Origin: Nannocystis punicea
GTDB lineage: Bacteria; Myxococcota_A; Polyangia; Nannocystales; Nannocystaceae
DNA length: 64,000 nucleotides
Assembly (NCBI RefSeq): GCF_026965555.1
Contig: NZ_CP114040.1
Location: forward strand, 5,332,001 to 5,396,000
Reading direction: 5' to 3'
The position numbers and the translations under genes were made by a program. The notes under the pieces were generated by a model. The model did no database searches, was not told where the DNA came from, and saw nothing but the letters and a program-made list of their open reading frames with translations. Of this stretch, positions 20,179-30,022 are shown one piece after another. Every line of letters begins with the position of its first letter. Within the stretch, counting starts at the first letter, position 1.

Positions 20179-21288
20179 CTTGAAGGCGTCGGCCAGCCAC
20201 AGCCAGCGGAACTCGCACTGGTCGACCGGGTTGGCGTAGGAGCGCAGGTTGTAGAAGCTGCCGAGGATCGTCTCGACCTGGTCGTGGTTCTGGTCGAACA
20301 GGGGGATCTTGGCCGGCTTGGACTCCTTCATCGCGGCGACCACGGTCTGGCCGGCGAACCCGCCGACGAGCTGGTAGGTGCCCGGCGGGGTGCCGCAGAC
20401 GTTGTTGCCGCCGCACGCCTGGACCTGGTCCGTTTCGACGACGAACTCGAGCGCCTCGGGCCACGGCGCCGGCAAGGCCGCGGTCCCCGGCACGCCCATC
20501 GCGGCGACGAAGATGCTCGAGAGCATGTAGTTGACGTTGGCGGGCTTGGCGAACCGCACGAGCCGGGTCTTGCACGTCGTGTTGTCGCCCGCAGGGCCGT
20601 CGCCGACGTACGCGACGCTGACGCAGGTGCCGACCGCGAGCTTGGGGATGTGCGTGCCCGGGCCGTCGATGTGGACGTCGATGACCTCGTTGGCGAGGCA
20701 CTGGGTGTCGCCCCGGATGCAGTCGAGGGTGGCCTTGCAGGCGCGGAACTTGAACGTGTTGGCGTCGGGCTTGCCCACGAGCACGCCCTGGATGACCGGG
20801 CCGAAGGGGGCGTTGCAGGTGGCCGGCTCGGGCTCGTGCTTGACGGTGATCTCGAGGTTCGGCGCGACCTCCTGCGAGCACAGGTCGGGCTGGCCGAGGT
20901 CGAGGTTGGGCACGAGGGTGTCGTTCTTCGTCGTGCCCGCGGTCGAGTCGCCGTCGGTGGCTTGAGTGTCGGTGCCGTCGGTGCCAGAGGTGGTGCCGTC
21001 GGTCGTGCTCACCGGCGCGGTGGTGGCCGTCGTCGCGGCGCTGGTGTCGCTGTCGCTGGTGGCGCTCTGGGTCGCGCCCGTCAGGTCGACGGTGGTGCCG
21101 CTGCCGCTGTCGCCGCCGGTCGAATCGGCGGTGGCGGAGGTGCCGGGTCCACCGGCGCTCGTCGAGCTCAGGGAATCGCTGGAGCTGCTCTCGAGGTGCC
21201 CCTGGCTGGCGGTGAACGCGGGGTTCGGAGTCGTGCACGCCGCGAGGAGGACGACGCACAAAGCAGGCGAGCAGACCAGGCGGCGCAT
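20170..21288 (-). CDS. Lipoprotein with Ser/Thr-rich spacer and unknown C-terminal domain
   Basis: 372 residues. The signal peptide ends LLAAC (Cys18) and is followed by a ~110-residue Ser/Thr/Gly/Asp spacer. The globular part from about 135 contains eight or more Cys and a possible beta-rich fold (VQGVLVGKPD-like, TFKFRACKATLDC, VIDVHIDGPGTHIP). No family was recognised. It is probably a surface-displayed lipoprotein of the outer membrane. It is transcribed away from the sensor kinase gene region, 142 bp downstream of the kinase stop. Confidence 0.8.
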   Translation of the reverse strand: MRRLVCSPALCVVLLAACTTPNPAFTASQGHLESSSSDSLSSTSAGGPGTSATADSTGGDSGSGTTVDLTGATQSATSDSDTSAATTATTAPVSTTDGTTSGTDGTDTQATDGDSTAGTTKNDTLVPNLDLGQPDLCSQEVAPNLEITVKHEPEPATCNAPFGPVIQGVLVGKPDANTFKFRACKATLDCIRGDTQCLANEVIDVHIDGPGTHIPKLAVGTCVSVAYVGDGPAGDNTTCKTRLVRFAKPANVNYMLSSIFVAAMGVPGTAALPAPWPEALEFVVETDQVQACGGNNVCGTPPGTYQLVGGFAGQTVVAAMKESKPAKIPLFDQNHDQVETILGSFYNLRSYANPVDQCEFRWLWLADAFKGP

Positions 21289-21430
21289 GATGCGAGGCTA
21301 GTCGGCGCTCGCGCGCGCGGGCAAGAGCGTCGACGCGCCGGCGCAATTTCGCCCGCTACGTGGCCACGGGCAGCGTTCCGCGGCTCCTGGAGGCAATCGA
21401 TCTGTCTGAAGAGGCAGGTGTCGGCGGCGC

Positions 21431-22837
21431 TCAGGCGGGCGGGACGTTCTCGGCGAAGGCGAGGTGGAGGACCATGCGAGCGCCGCCGGTGTGGCGAGTG
21501 TCGAGCGCGAGCCGTCCGCCGGAGCCCTCGGTGAGGCCGCGGGCGATCGCCAGGCCGAGGCCGGCGCCCTCCTGGTTCTCGCCGCCGGCGCCGCGAAAGA
21601 AGGGGGTGAAGATGTGCGGCTGATCCTCGACGGGGATCCCCGGCCCCTGATCGACGACGGCGAGCTCGACACCCCCCTCGACGACTGCGAGCTCGATGCG
21701 CACCTCGCCGCCGGGCGGGCTGTGGACGACCGCGTTGTCGATGAGGTTGCGGAGGGCGCGAGCGAGGTCGGCCGCGGCGCCGCGCACCTCGACCGGGAAC
21801 TCGGCGAGCGTGGGCGGGACGGCGATGGTGACGCCGCGATCGTCGAGGTGGCCGCGAGCCATCCGCAGGGCCTCGCGCACGACGTCGGCCACCCTGGCCC
21901 GGCCCCGCGTGGCCGGGGCGCCGCCCTGGGCGCGGGCCAGCCGCAGGAGGTCCTCGGCGAGGGCGATGAGGGCGTCGACCGAGGACAGCATCTCGCGCAG
22001 CGCGGCGCGGTACTCGTCGGCGTCGCGCTCGCGTCGCAAGGCCAGCTGCAGCTCGCCTCGCAGCGAGGCCAGCGGCGAGCGCAGCTCGTGGGCGGCGTGG
22101 GAGATGAAGCGCCGCTGCGACGACACGACCTCGTCGAGGCGGCTGATCATGTGGTCGAGGTCGGAGGCGAGCGAGCGCGTCTCGTCGGCGCCCATGACCC
22201 GCGGATCGCCGACGCGCGCGGCGAGGTCGCCCTCGGCCACCAGGCGGGCGACGTGCGCCACCGAGTGGACGTCGCGGGCGAGGCGCTCGCCGAGCCAGCG
22301 GGCGATCAGCGCGGTGGCGCCGGCGGCACAGACGAAGATGGCGAGCAGGAGCTCGAACAAGGTGGTGGTGTCGTCCTCGACGGTGCTCTTGGAGACGGCG
22401 TAGAGCAGGGCCTCGCCCTGATCGCCGGTCGGCATGACGACGCCGCGCAGGCGGGTGTCGTCGAGCTCGAGGTCGACCGCGACGCCGTCCCACGGCAACG
22501 TGCGCCGCAAGCCGAGCGCCGCCAGCGACCCGGGGGCCTGGCCCGCGAAGCTCTCCGAGGCGGTCTCGAGCGACGTGTCGGGGCCGTAGATCGCGGTGTA
22601 GCGCGGCGTCGGATCGATGCTCTCGGGCACGTCGGCGTGGCCCTCGTCGAGCGGGTGCCCGGCGTAGTAGGTGCCGGGCAGGTGCTGGGCGAGGGCGGTG
22701 GCCTGGCGGAACAGGGCGTTGTCGAGGTCGGAGATCTCGAGGGCGCGGATCAGGAGATAGAGCGGGACGAACGACAGCGCGAGGGCGACGACGGTGACGC
22801 CTGTGACCGCGGCGACCAGGCGGTTGCGGAGCTTCAT
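21431..22837 (-). CDS. Sensor histidine kinase
   Basis: 468 residues. TM1 is at about 7-29, an extracytoplasmic sensor region follows, TM2 is at about 165-185, then HAMP (VAHVARLVAEGDLAARVGD). The dimerisation H-box is RRFISHAAHELRSPLA (phospho-acceptor His near 247), and the HATPase domain shows LRNLIDNAVVHS, DQGPGIP and GAGLGLAIARGL. It phosphorylates the partner response regulator encoded upstream, with an ATGA start/stop overlap. The sensed signal is unknown. Confidence 0.93.
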   Translation of the reverse strand: MKLRNRLVAAVTGVTVVALALSFVPLYLLIRALEISDLDNALFRQATALAQHLPGTYYAGHPLDEGHADVPESIDPTPRYTAIYGPDTSLETASESFAGQAPGSLAALGLRRTLPWDGVAVDLELDDTRLRGVVMPTGDQGEALLYAVSKSTVEDDTTTLFELLLAIFVCAAGATALIARWLGERLARDVHSVAHVARLVAEGDLAARVGDPRVMGADETRSLASDLDHMISRLDEVVSSQRRFISHAAHELRSPLASLRGELQLALRRERDADEYRAALREMLSSVDALIALAEDLLRLARAQGGAPATRGRARVADVVREALRMARGHLDDRGVTIAVPPTLAEFPVEVRGAAADLARALRNLIDNAVVHSPPGGEVRIELAVVEGGVELAVVDQGPGIPVEDQPHIFTPFFRGAGGENQEGAGLGLAIARGLTEGSGGRLALDTRHTGGARMVLHLAFAENVPPA

Positions 22838-23496
22838 GCCTCGTTCTGCCAGCGATAGCCGACGCCGCGCACGGTCTCGATGCGGGCCGCGTGCTCGCCC
22901 AGCTTGGTGCGCAGGTTCTTGACGTGGACCTCGACCACGTTGGAGCCGGGGTCGAACGACAGCTCCCAGACCTTCTGCAGCAGCTCGGTGCGCGGGACGA
23001 CCCGCCCGGCCTCGCGCACGAGGTAGCTGAGCAGCAGGAACTCGCGCGGGGTGAGGTCGAGCCGCCGACCCGAGAGGGTGACGGTGCGCTCGTGACGATC
23101 GATGCGCACGGGCCCGACCTCGAGGTAGCGGTCGCCGTGGCCGCGCCGGCCGAGCGCGCGCACGCGGGCCAGCAGCTCGCCGAGGTCGAACGGCTTGGGC
23201 AAGAAGTCGTCGGCCCCGGCGTCGAGGCCGGCGACGCGCTCCTGGATCTCGGCGCGCGCGGTGAGCATCAGGATCGGCATGGTCGCGCCGGCCGAGCGCA
23301 GGGTCCGGCACACCGTGAGGCCGTCGACCGAGGGCAACATCCAGTCGAGGATCACGAGGTCGTAGCTGATGCTGCGGCTCTGCGTGATGGCGACGCCGCC
23401 GTCCTCGACCAGGTCGACGACGTAGCCCTCCTCGGCCAGGGCTCGCAGCAAAAAGCTGGCGAGCTTCTTGTTGTCCTCGACGATGAGGATCTTCAT
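22834..23496 (-). CDS. OmpR/PhoB-family response regulator
   Basis: 220 residues. The receiver domain has phospho-acceptor Asp51 (DLVILDWMLP), acidic pocket VEDN and the conserved Lys in LPKPFD. The C-terminal winged helix is of OmpR/PhoB type (LDLTPREFLLLSYLV, then NVVEVHVKNLRTKLG, IETVRGVGYRW). It is co-transcribed with and overlaps the histidine kinase gene, and would regulate genes for envelope or stress functions; targets are not visible. Confidence 0.94.
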   Translation of the reverse strand: MKILIVEDNKKLASFLLRALAEEGYVVDLVEDGGVAITQSRSISYDLVILDWMLPSVDGLTVCRTLRSAGATMPILMLTARAEIQERVAGLDAGADDFLPKPFDLGELLARVRALGRRGHGDRYLEVGPVRIDRHERTVTLSGRRLDLTPREFLLLSYLVREAGRVVPRTELLQKVWELSFDPGSNVVEVHVKNLRTKLGEHAARIETVRGVGYRWQNEA

Positions 23497-23701
23497 CGCG
23501 CGGATGATAGCGCCGGTCGTCGCCCGCGTCGGGGTGGCCGGGCCGCAGGCGCGTCCGCAGCGCGCCCGGAAGCGGCAGCCGGAGCGAGCGCGGGCGGGCA
23601 TCGGCGTGGCCCCGGAAACTGCAGCGCAAAGCGCGCGGGTGGCGGCGAGCCCAGGTTTCACCCTGCGGCGTGTCCGACTCGCGGCGGCGGTCAAAGCGAG
23701 T

Positions 23702-24292
23702 ATGCTTGCACCCGTGACGCGCGCCTCCAGACGTCTCGCGCTCGCGCTGCTGCTCGTGAGCGCCGCCTGCATCCCCTCCGGCGAGCTCGTCGCCCCCGAC
23801 GGCGGTCACCGCATGCTGGCCCGCGACCCGCAGTCGGGGTTGAGCGTGGTGCTGACGACGGGGGCCTGGCAGGGGATCCCGAGCGACCTCGACGACCAGG
23901 TCACCGTCGTTCACGTGCTGGTCGCCAACCTGGGCAACCGCCCGATCCGCCTGGCGCCCGGCGACATCGACTTGATCGACGAGCGCGGCTTCCGGCGCGA
24001 TCTCCTCGACGCCGGCGGCTCGTTCGTCCAGGCCGGGCAGAACGACAACGGCTATCACCCCGGTCGTCAGCTCGACTTCGGCCGCATCGAGTGGGTCGGC
24101 GGCGACGTCGCCTCGTCGGCGCTGCCCTGGGGCGTGCTGGTGCCGGGCACCTCGATGCGCGGCTACGTGTACTTCGAGAAGGTCGATCGGGCCAACGCGG
24201 CGACCCTCACCTGGCACTTCTACGACAGCGACAGCCGCCCCGTCGTCGACCTCACCTTCGACCTCTACGTCGCCCGTGGCTCGCGTACGTGA
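23702..24292 (+). CDS. Lipoprotein of unknown function
   Basis: 196 residues with a lipobox VSAAC at Cys23. The mature part looks like an immunoglobulin-like beta domain (VTVVHVLVANLGNRPIRLAP, then GYVYFEKVD and LTFDLYVARG), as in DUF4352-type lipoproteins, but no family is certain. It overlaps the next gene (outer-membrane protein) by 17 bp, so the two may act together at the outer membrane. GTG 23714 is an alternative start. Confidence 0.78.
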   Translation: MLAPVTRASRRLALALLLVSAACIPSGELVAPDGGHRMLARDPQSGLSVVLTTGAWQGIPSDLDDQVTVVHVLVANLGNRPIRLAPGDIDLIDERGFRRDLLDAGGSFVQAGQNDNGYHPGRQLDFGRIEWVGGDVASSALPWGVLVPGTSMRGYVYFEKVDRANAATLTWHFYDSDSRPVVDLTFDLYVARGSRT

Positions 24293-25700
24293 GCCAGACG
24301 CGCGCGGCCGGACGAGCCGTCGGACTTCGACCTGTCTCTCGGGACTGGTGGTCGCGTGCGCCGTGACGGCCGGCCTGTGGGCGCGCCCGGCCGCGGCGGG
24401 CAACCGCGAGACCAACCCGCTGAGCAACGAGGCGGCGCTGGCCGGCGGAGCGGTGACGGCCCTCGGGCGCGACACCGGGGCCATCTACTACAACCCGGCC
24501 GGGCTCGGGGCGGTCCGGCGGACGCAGTTCAACCTGTCGACGCAGGCGGCCCAGTTCCGCGCCCGCATCGTGCCGTACGCGGCGGTCGCCGACCTCCCGG
24601 GGGGCAGGCGCGACGCGGCGACGCTGAGCAGTCTGCAGGGCCTGGTGATGCCGTCGTCGCTGGCGGTGACGCGCCACGTCGGCCACGGGGTCACGCTCGG
24701 GATCGGCTACTTCGCGCCCGACTACGACTACTACGACTACTCGGCGTCGCTGCGCGGGGCCGGCGGCGGCACCGAGTACGACGCGCGGATCCAGGTCGAC
24801 GGCTGGATCTACCGCTACCACGCCGGGCCGGCGATCGGCTGGCAGCCGCACCCGCGCTTCCGCATCGGCGCGACGCTGTTCGGCACCTACGGCTGGCAGC
24901 GCGAGGAGATGCGGATGTGGATCGACGCCGCCTCGGGCACCCCCGACGCGCGCACCGACGCCACCCGCACGATCGACTACGACAACAAGCGCTCGATCTT
25001 CGGCGGCGAGGCGGTGGTCGGGCTCCAGTGGGAGTTCGTCAAGAACGTCCACCTCGGCCTGACCTTTCGGACACCTCGCTTCGTCGCCTTCGAGGTCCAC
25101 CGCAGCTACCTGCTGAACAGCTCCAACGTCGATCGCCCGAGCGGCGACGACGAGTACAAGTTCGAGTTCGACGACTCGCCGTCGCCGTCGGTGCGCGGGC
25201 GAGTGGCGCCGATGCGGCTCACCATGGGCATCGCCTACGCGCTGCCGAAGCGGCGCGGGTGGGTCAGCGGCGAGATGGACTTCAGCCCGGGACTGCGCCC
25301 GAAGGGCACCGACATCAACATCCGCCCGCTGTGGAACGTCCGCGCCGGCGCCCGCCTGCGCACGGCGGAGCGGCTGTACTTCGGCCTCGGCGTGTTCTCC
25401 GACCGCGACGACCAGGTCCACACCTCGGCGTTCCCGCAGTTCCGCATCAACTATTACGGGGTCACGACCGGGGTCGAGTTCTTCTCGCCGGTCCGCCTCG
25501 GCAAGGGCGAGCGGGCCCGCAGCATCGTGTTCTCGACCTGCCTCGCGGTCCGCTACAGCTACGGCCGCGGCTCGGCGGCGCAGATCATCTTCGACCTGCG
25601 CGACGCGCCGAGCGGCCGCGTCGGCTACGAGATCGGCACGGTCGACCGGGTGGCGTTCCACCTGTTCGCCGGCCACCTCGGCATGGGCACGTACTTCTAG
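24276..25700 (+). CDS. FadL/OmpP1-like outer-membrane beta-barrel protein
   Basis: 474 residues. The signal peptide runs to about residue 41 (WARPAAAG). The mature N-terminus has the FadL/OmpP1 hatch-like pattern NPLSNEAALAGGAVTALG, then GAIYYNPAGLG. Alternating aromatic/hydrophobic beta strands continue to a C-terminal Phe (GMGTYF), the usual BAM signal. FadL relatives transport hydrophobic compounds across the outer membrane. The GTG start lies inside the end of the preceding lipoprotein gene. Confidence 0.85.
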   Translation: MARVREPDARGRTSRRTSTCLSGLVVACAVTAGLWARPAAAGNRETNPLSNEAALAGGAVTALGRDTGAIYYNPAGLGAVRRTQFNLSTQAAQFRARIVPYAAVADLPGGRRDAATLSSLQGLVMPSSLAVTRHVGHGVTLGIGYFAPDYDYYDYSASLRGAGGGTEYDARIQVDGWIYRYHAGPAIGWQPHPRFRIGATLFGTYGWQREEMRMWIDAASGTPDARTDATRTIDYDNKRSIFGGEAVVGLQWEFVKNVHLGLTFRTPRFVAFEVHRSYLLNSSNVDRPSGDDEYKFEFDDSPSPSVRGRVAPMRLTMGIAYALPKRRGWVSGEMDFSPGLRPKGTDINIRPLWNVRAGARLRTAERLYFGLGVFSDRDDQVHTSAFPQFRINYYGVTTGVEFFSPVRLGKGERARSIVFSTCLAVRYSYGRGSAAQIIFDLRDAPSGRVGYEIGTVDRVAFHLFAGHLGMGTYF

Positions 25701-25778
25701 CCGGCGGGGCAGGGGAGCGCGGCCGCGTCTCGGGTGGGCCGCGACTCGTGCGCCGGCGGGGGAGAGCGTGAATACAAG

Positions 25779-25812
25779 ACAGGTCTCTCGGGACATGTCC
25801 CGAGAGACCTGT
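25779..25812. terminator. Perfect 34-bp palindrome between convergent genes (candidate bidirectional terminator)
   Basis: The 17-nt arm ACAGGTCTCTCGGGACA is followed directly by its exact reverse complement, ending at 25812, with TTT after it. It lies between the convergent outer-membrane protein and fasciclin genes and is built from the dispersed repeat words. It would fold as a 15-16 bp hairpin in RNA of either strand. Confidence 0.65.
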
Positions 25813-25833
25813 TTCAGGGGACCCGTCAGGTCC

Positions 25834-26436
25834 TCACTTCTTGGGCTGCAGCACCTTGTCGATGACGTGGACCAGGCCGTTGCTGGCGGGCAGGTTGATC
25901 TCGAGCAGCTTGGCGCCGTCGATCGTCATCTCGGAGTCCTGGGTCTGCTTGATCGGCAGCTCCGGGCCGGCGGCGGTCGGCGCGGTGCGGTAGTTGCCGA
26001 TCTTGGCGCTGTCGTTGAGCCCCGGGATGAAGTGGTACTTGAGCGTCCTCTGCAGCTGCTCCTTGTTCTTCTTCCACTTGTCGAGGGTGCCCTTGGGCAG
26101 CTTGGCGAACGCCTCGTCGGTCGGGACGAGGATGGTGAGGCTGACGTCGGCGCTGGCGAGGTCCTTGTCGAGCTCGGCGGCGACCAGCAGCTCCTGGAAG
26201 GTCTTGCCCTTCTCGAGGCCGGCGACGACGGTGGCGAGGTCCTTCGCGGCGGGGGCCTCCGGCGCGGCGGGGGGCTCCGGCTCCGGGGTGGCGGCGGCTT
26301 CGGGCTCGGGCTCCGGCGCGGGGGGTGTGGACTCGGCGACCGGCTCGGGCGTCTCGGAGGCGGAGTCTTTCTTGCAGGCGACGTTCGTGCTCGCGCTCGC
26401 TACGAGCAGGGACAGTGCGATGAGTCTCAGGTTCAT
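25834..26436 (-). CDS. Fasciclin-domain lipoprotein
   Basis: 200 residues. The signal ends NVAC (Cys21), followed by KKDS and a Pro/Glu/Ala-rich spacer to about 70, then a FAS1 domain with conserved H1/H2-type motifs (SLTILVPTDEAFAKLPKGTL, then LKYHFIPG, and C-terminal NGLVHVIDKVL). FAS1 domains mediate adhesion to proteins or polysaccharides. CAGGAGG lies 8 bases before ATG 26436, which decides the start. Confidence 0.92.
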   Translation of the reverse strand: MNLRLIALSLLVASASTNVACKKDSASETPEPVAESTPPAPEPEPEAAATPEPEPPAAPEAPAAKDLATVVAGLEKGKTFQELLVAAELDKDLASADVSLTILVPTDEAFAKLPKGTLDKWKKNKEQLQRTLKYHFIPGLNDSAKIGNYRTAPTAAGPELPIKQTQDSEMTIDGAKLLEINLPASNGLVHVIDKVLQPKK

Positions 26437-26546
26437 GGATCCAGGCCTCCTGAGGCTCACGGTAACGCGGCGAGCCGCTCCGCGGCAACTTTTATCGGTG
26501 TTTGCGAGCTTGACGAGCACCGCCGCGATGGGCTGTGCTGTTGACG

Positions 26547-27665
26547 ATGTTTTGTTCGCCTCGGTGTATTCCCTTCGTGCTCACTGCCGTGTTCGCGGCC
26601 ACCTCCGTGCCGGCCTGCGGCGACTCCGGCGGCGGTACGGGGGTGACCGGAGTCTCGGCGACCGAGTCGCCCACGGGCGTGTCGACGGTCGATCCGAGCG
26701 CGTCGGGCAGCGACTCCGAGGGCAGCAGCGCGGCGAGCGACGGCACCGACGGGCTGACGGGGACGACGGGGGCTGTGAGCACCTCGGGGCCGGAGCCGAC
26801 CACAGGTGGGGAGCCGACGTCGACCACGGCGATCACGTCGACCACGTCGACCACGTCGACCACGGAGACCACGTCGACGACGTCGACCACGACCTCGCCG
26901 TTCACCACCGGCGAGGAGACCGACACCGGCTGGCCGGAGACGACCACCGACGGCGGCGACATGTGCAAGATGAACATCGACATCGTGTTCGTGATGGACG
27001 TGTCGACGTCGATGTCGGCGATCTTGCAGAAGCTGGCCGCCGAGATCCTGGTGGTCGATCAGGCGATCGCGGCGCTCGACGTCGAGACCGACCCCAACTA
27101 CGGGCTGGTGGTGTTCGTCGACGATGCGACGATCATCAACAACGGGGCCCCGTACGCCGACGCAGCGGCGCTGCAGGCCGACTTCATCGAGTGGAGCACC
27201 TTCACCCAGAGCAACTCGCAGACCGACGGCAACGGGTCGAACGGCGATTGGCCCGAGAACACGCTCGACGGCCTGTATCTGGGGGCGTTCGCGTTCCAGT
27301 GGCGGCCGACCGAGACGACGCTGCGGATGATCATCCACACCACCGACGACACCTTCGGGGACAAGGGCGCCAATCAGAGCGGCGAGATTATCCAGCACAG
27401 CTACGACGAGACGGTGCTGGGCCTGCAGGAGCGCGAGATCCGCGTGTTCAGCTTCGTCGACAACGACATGACCGGCGGGCCGGGCAACAATGAGGACGTG
27501 AGCATGGGCTTTTTCACGCCCTACCAAGGGAAGACCCCGATCCCGCAGGCGACCGACGGCGGCGCGTTCAACATCAACGACGTGTACGGGGGCCAGCTCA
27601 GCCTGTCGGCGGCGATCAACCAGTCGGTCGAGGACAGCCTGTGCAGCCAGTACATCCCGATGTGA
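26547..27665 (+). CDS. VWA-domain lipoprotein with Ser/Thr-rich spacer
   Basis: 372 residues. The signal ends VPAC (Cys24), then a ~105-residue spacer of Thr/Ser/Gly. The von Willebrand factor A domain begins at NIDIVFVMDVSTSMS with MIDAS DxSxS near 151, and continues to IINQSVEDSLCSQYIPM-like helices. VWA domains bind metal and partner proteins or matrix. The spacer DNA at 26,820-26,890 is a 9-bp repeat of GTCGACCAC type. ATG 26547 was chosen; a GTG at 26535 is in frame. Confidence 0.88.
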   Translation: MFCSPRCIPFVLTAVFAATSVPACGDSGGGTGVTGVSATESPTGVSTVDPSASGSDSEGSSAASDGTDGLTGTTGAVSTSGPEPTTGGEPTSTTAITSTTSTTSTTETTSTTSTTTSPFTTGEETDTGWPETTTDGGDMCKMNIDIVFVMDVSTSMSAILQKLAAEILVVDQAIAALDVETDPNYGLVVFVDDATIINNGAPYADAAALQADFIEWSTFTQSNSQTDGNGSNGDWPENTLDGLYLGAFAFQWRPTETTLRMIIHTTDDTFGDKGANQSGEIIQHSYDETVLGLQEREIRVFSFVDNDMTGGPGNNEDVSMGFFTPYQGKTPIPQATDGGAFNINDVYGGQLSLSAAINQSVEDSLCSQYIPM

Positions 27666-27687
27666 GCCCGTGCTATAAGCGCCGGCG

Positions 27688-28089
27688 ATGACGGACGCGG
27701 CGATCGCCACTCACCCGCGGATCGATCCCAGCCTGTGCGGCGCGCCGGTCACCGTCGCGCCCGGGCGCGCGGAGGTGCGGCTGGTCGCCAGCCCGGTGAT
27801 GGCCGCCGACGACCTCGGCCTGTGCCACGGCGGGTTCGTGTTCGGGGCCGCCGACTACGCGGCGATGCTGGCGGTGAACGACCCCAACGTCGTGCTCGGC
27901 TCGGCGACGGTCAAGTTCCTCAAGCCGGTGCGGGTCGGCGAGGCGGTGCTGGCCCGCGCGACATGTACCAGCGAACATGGCCGAAAGCGCATGGTCGCGG
28001 TCGAGGTCGTGCGCGAGGCCGGCGGCGAGGTCGTGTTCGCCGGCGAGTTCGCGTGCTTCGTGCTCGACAAGCACGTGCTCGCCGAATGA
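27688..28089 (+). CDS. Hotdog-fold thioesterase-like protein
   Basis: 133 residues, PaaI-type length. The central helix motif is LCHGGFVFGAADYAAML, preceded by a strand region and followed by SATVKFLKPVRVGE, which fits a hotdog acyl-CoA thioesterase or dehydratase. It probably hydrolyses a short acyl- or aryl-CoA. It contains in-frame dispersed-repeat words at 27957-27993 (CTSEHGRKRM). It is 54 bp upstream of the ThDP enzyme gene and may share its transcript. Confidence 0.8.
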   Translation: MTDAAIATHPRIDPSLCGAPVTVAPGRAEVRLVASPVMAADDLGLCHGGFVFGAADYAAMLAVNDPNVVLGSATVKFLKPVRVGEAVLARATCTSEHGRKRMVAVEVVREAGGEVVFAGEFACFVLDKHVLAE

Positions 28090-28143
28090 CCTGATTTTCC
28101 TCGAGACCGACCGACTGACTTTCGCCTGGAGAAGGAGCCCACG

Positions 28144-29898
<1,755 letters not shown>

Positions 29899-30022
29899 AG
29901 CCCGCCGGGGCTCGCGCATGAGAACTGCTTCATGCGTCGTGAGACGCACGCGGGCGCAGTGACTCGGTCTGCGGCGCTCCGCGAGCGGGGCTTGCTGTGC
30001 GCACGAACCTGCGCAAAAGTGC

